Shown here: positions 62,562 to 62,867 of the stretch, piece by piece
Numbering within the stretch: the stretch's first letter is position 1
Layout: each line of letters begins with the position of its first letter
Source of the DNA: Bacillota bacterium
GTDB taxonomy: Bacteria; Bacillota; Clostridia; Lachnospirales; Lachnospiraceae
Reading direction: 5' to 3'
Assembly (NCBI GenBank): GCA_023412855.1
Contig: JAEZRJ010000001.1
Span: 1-62,867, forward strand
Length of the DNA: 62,867 nucleotides
Translations under genes and position numbers: made by a program
The notes under the pieces: generated by a model
What the model saw: only the letters and a program-made list of their open reading frames with translations
Database searches by the model: none
Told to the model about the DNA's origin: nothing

Positions 62562-62867
62562 CTAATCAAACATGATCTCCTCCACCGTCACAAAATTATA
62601 CCCCTCCTTCGTAAGCTCGTCTATGATGTTAAAAGCTGCGGTAACGGTAGACGGATAGTAATCGTGAAGTAAGATAATGTCGTTCTCCTCCGCCTTCTTC
62701 ACCACATTCTCCGTGATGCAGGCTACATTCGTGGAGCACTAGTCAAGCGGGTCGATCGTCCACAGTACCGGAAACATGTTGAGCTCCGTTTCGAACTTTT
62801 TATCCCAGCTTCCATAGGGCGGGCGGACATAGATTACATCCTCTCCCGTAATCCCGCTGATGACCGA
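62562..62867 (-). pseudogene. Polysaccharide deacetylase (NodB domain), C-terminal part with an in-frame amber stop; runs off the window
   Basis: Read on the minus strand this is the NodB motif series RPPYGSW, VLWTIDPLD-stop-CSTNV, ILLHDYYPSTVTAAF and the C terminus VTVEEIMFD. The codon after LD is TAG (62739-62741), where the conserved LDW motif has Trp; TGG to TAG is one base change. The remaining 58 codons downstream stay open. The 5' part lies beyond the window edge. Unless the amber codon is read through, the product lacks its last motif. Confidence 0.85.

Noticed and set aside
1..62867. CRISPR arrays, tRNA or rRNA genes
   Set aside because: No regularly spaced repeats with unique spacers and no tRNA or rRNA-like sequences were noticed on either strand. 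The dispersed repeats found are isolated, not arrayed.

Overview
The window looks like a chromosomal segment of an anaerobic, low-to-mid GC Firmicute, most likely a member of the Lachnospiraceae (Clostridia). This is inferred from gene content: a Rex-type adhE promoter, the rho-rpmE-DUF1385-prmC-prfA block, DUF4364 and DUF5722 proteins, AGGAGG-like ribosome sites and tandem TTACAT Pho boxes. No tRNA, rRNA, CRISPR array, prophage or intact transposase gene was seen.

Layout. 1-7.3 kb: an amidotransferase-type hydrolase, a lipase-like DUF2974 protein, a nucleoid-associated protein, the Trk potassium system and an HD-GYP protein. 7.4-8.9 kb: an alanine/glycine:cation symporter whose 5' region carries a small mobile repeat. 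9-15.9 kb: a complete phosphate regulon (pstS-pstC-pstA-pstB-phoU-regulator-kinase, minus strand) under three tandem Pho boxes. 16.3-25.9 kb: nth, a cluster of small acetyltransferase genes, a PilZ protein and a surface-glycan set (SDR, VOC protein, GT2-GtrA fusion, large membrane protein). 26.1-31.5 kb: translation/termination housekeeping (prfA, prmC, DUF1385, rpmE, rho). 31.9-38.3 kb: malic enzyme, radical SAM protein, DUF4364, a membrane-anchored DUF5722 protein with an unusual repeat domain, and rarA. 38.7-42.2 kb: a heterodimeric ABC exporter. 42.3-45.6 kb: an alpha-galactosidase-like GH27 enzyme, a divergent AraC regulator and an SDR.

45.6-62.9 kb is accessory in character. It has a secreted two-repeat protein beside an Agr-like two-component system, a strip of decayed genes, a GH5 enzyme with a sugar ABC importer and its YesMN-type two-component system, then Rex-controlled adhE and a ferritin-like protein. 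Three decayed fragments of polysaccharide deacetylase genes, all on the minus strand, lie at 45.6, 58.5 and 62.6 kb, and the right-hand one has an amber stop in its conserved LDW motif.

The strongest unexplained signals are repeats. A 133-bp MITE-like element has 12-bp terminal inverted repeats. Two full copies have perfect 8-bp target duplications, a deleted copy has a 7/8 match, and there are three partial copies. A second repeat family of about 130 bp occurs at 31.7 and 38.5 kb. A third, of about 45-116 bp, sits beside terminators at 8.9, 16.0 and 24.6 kb.
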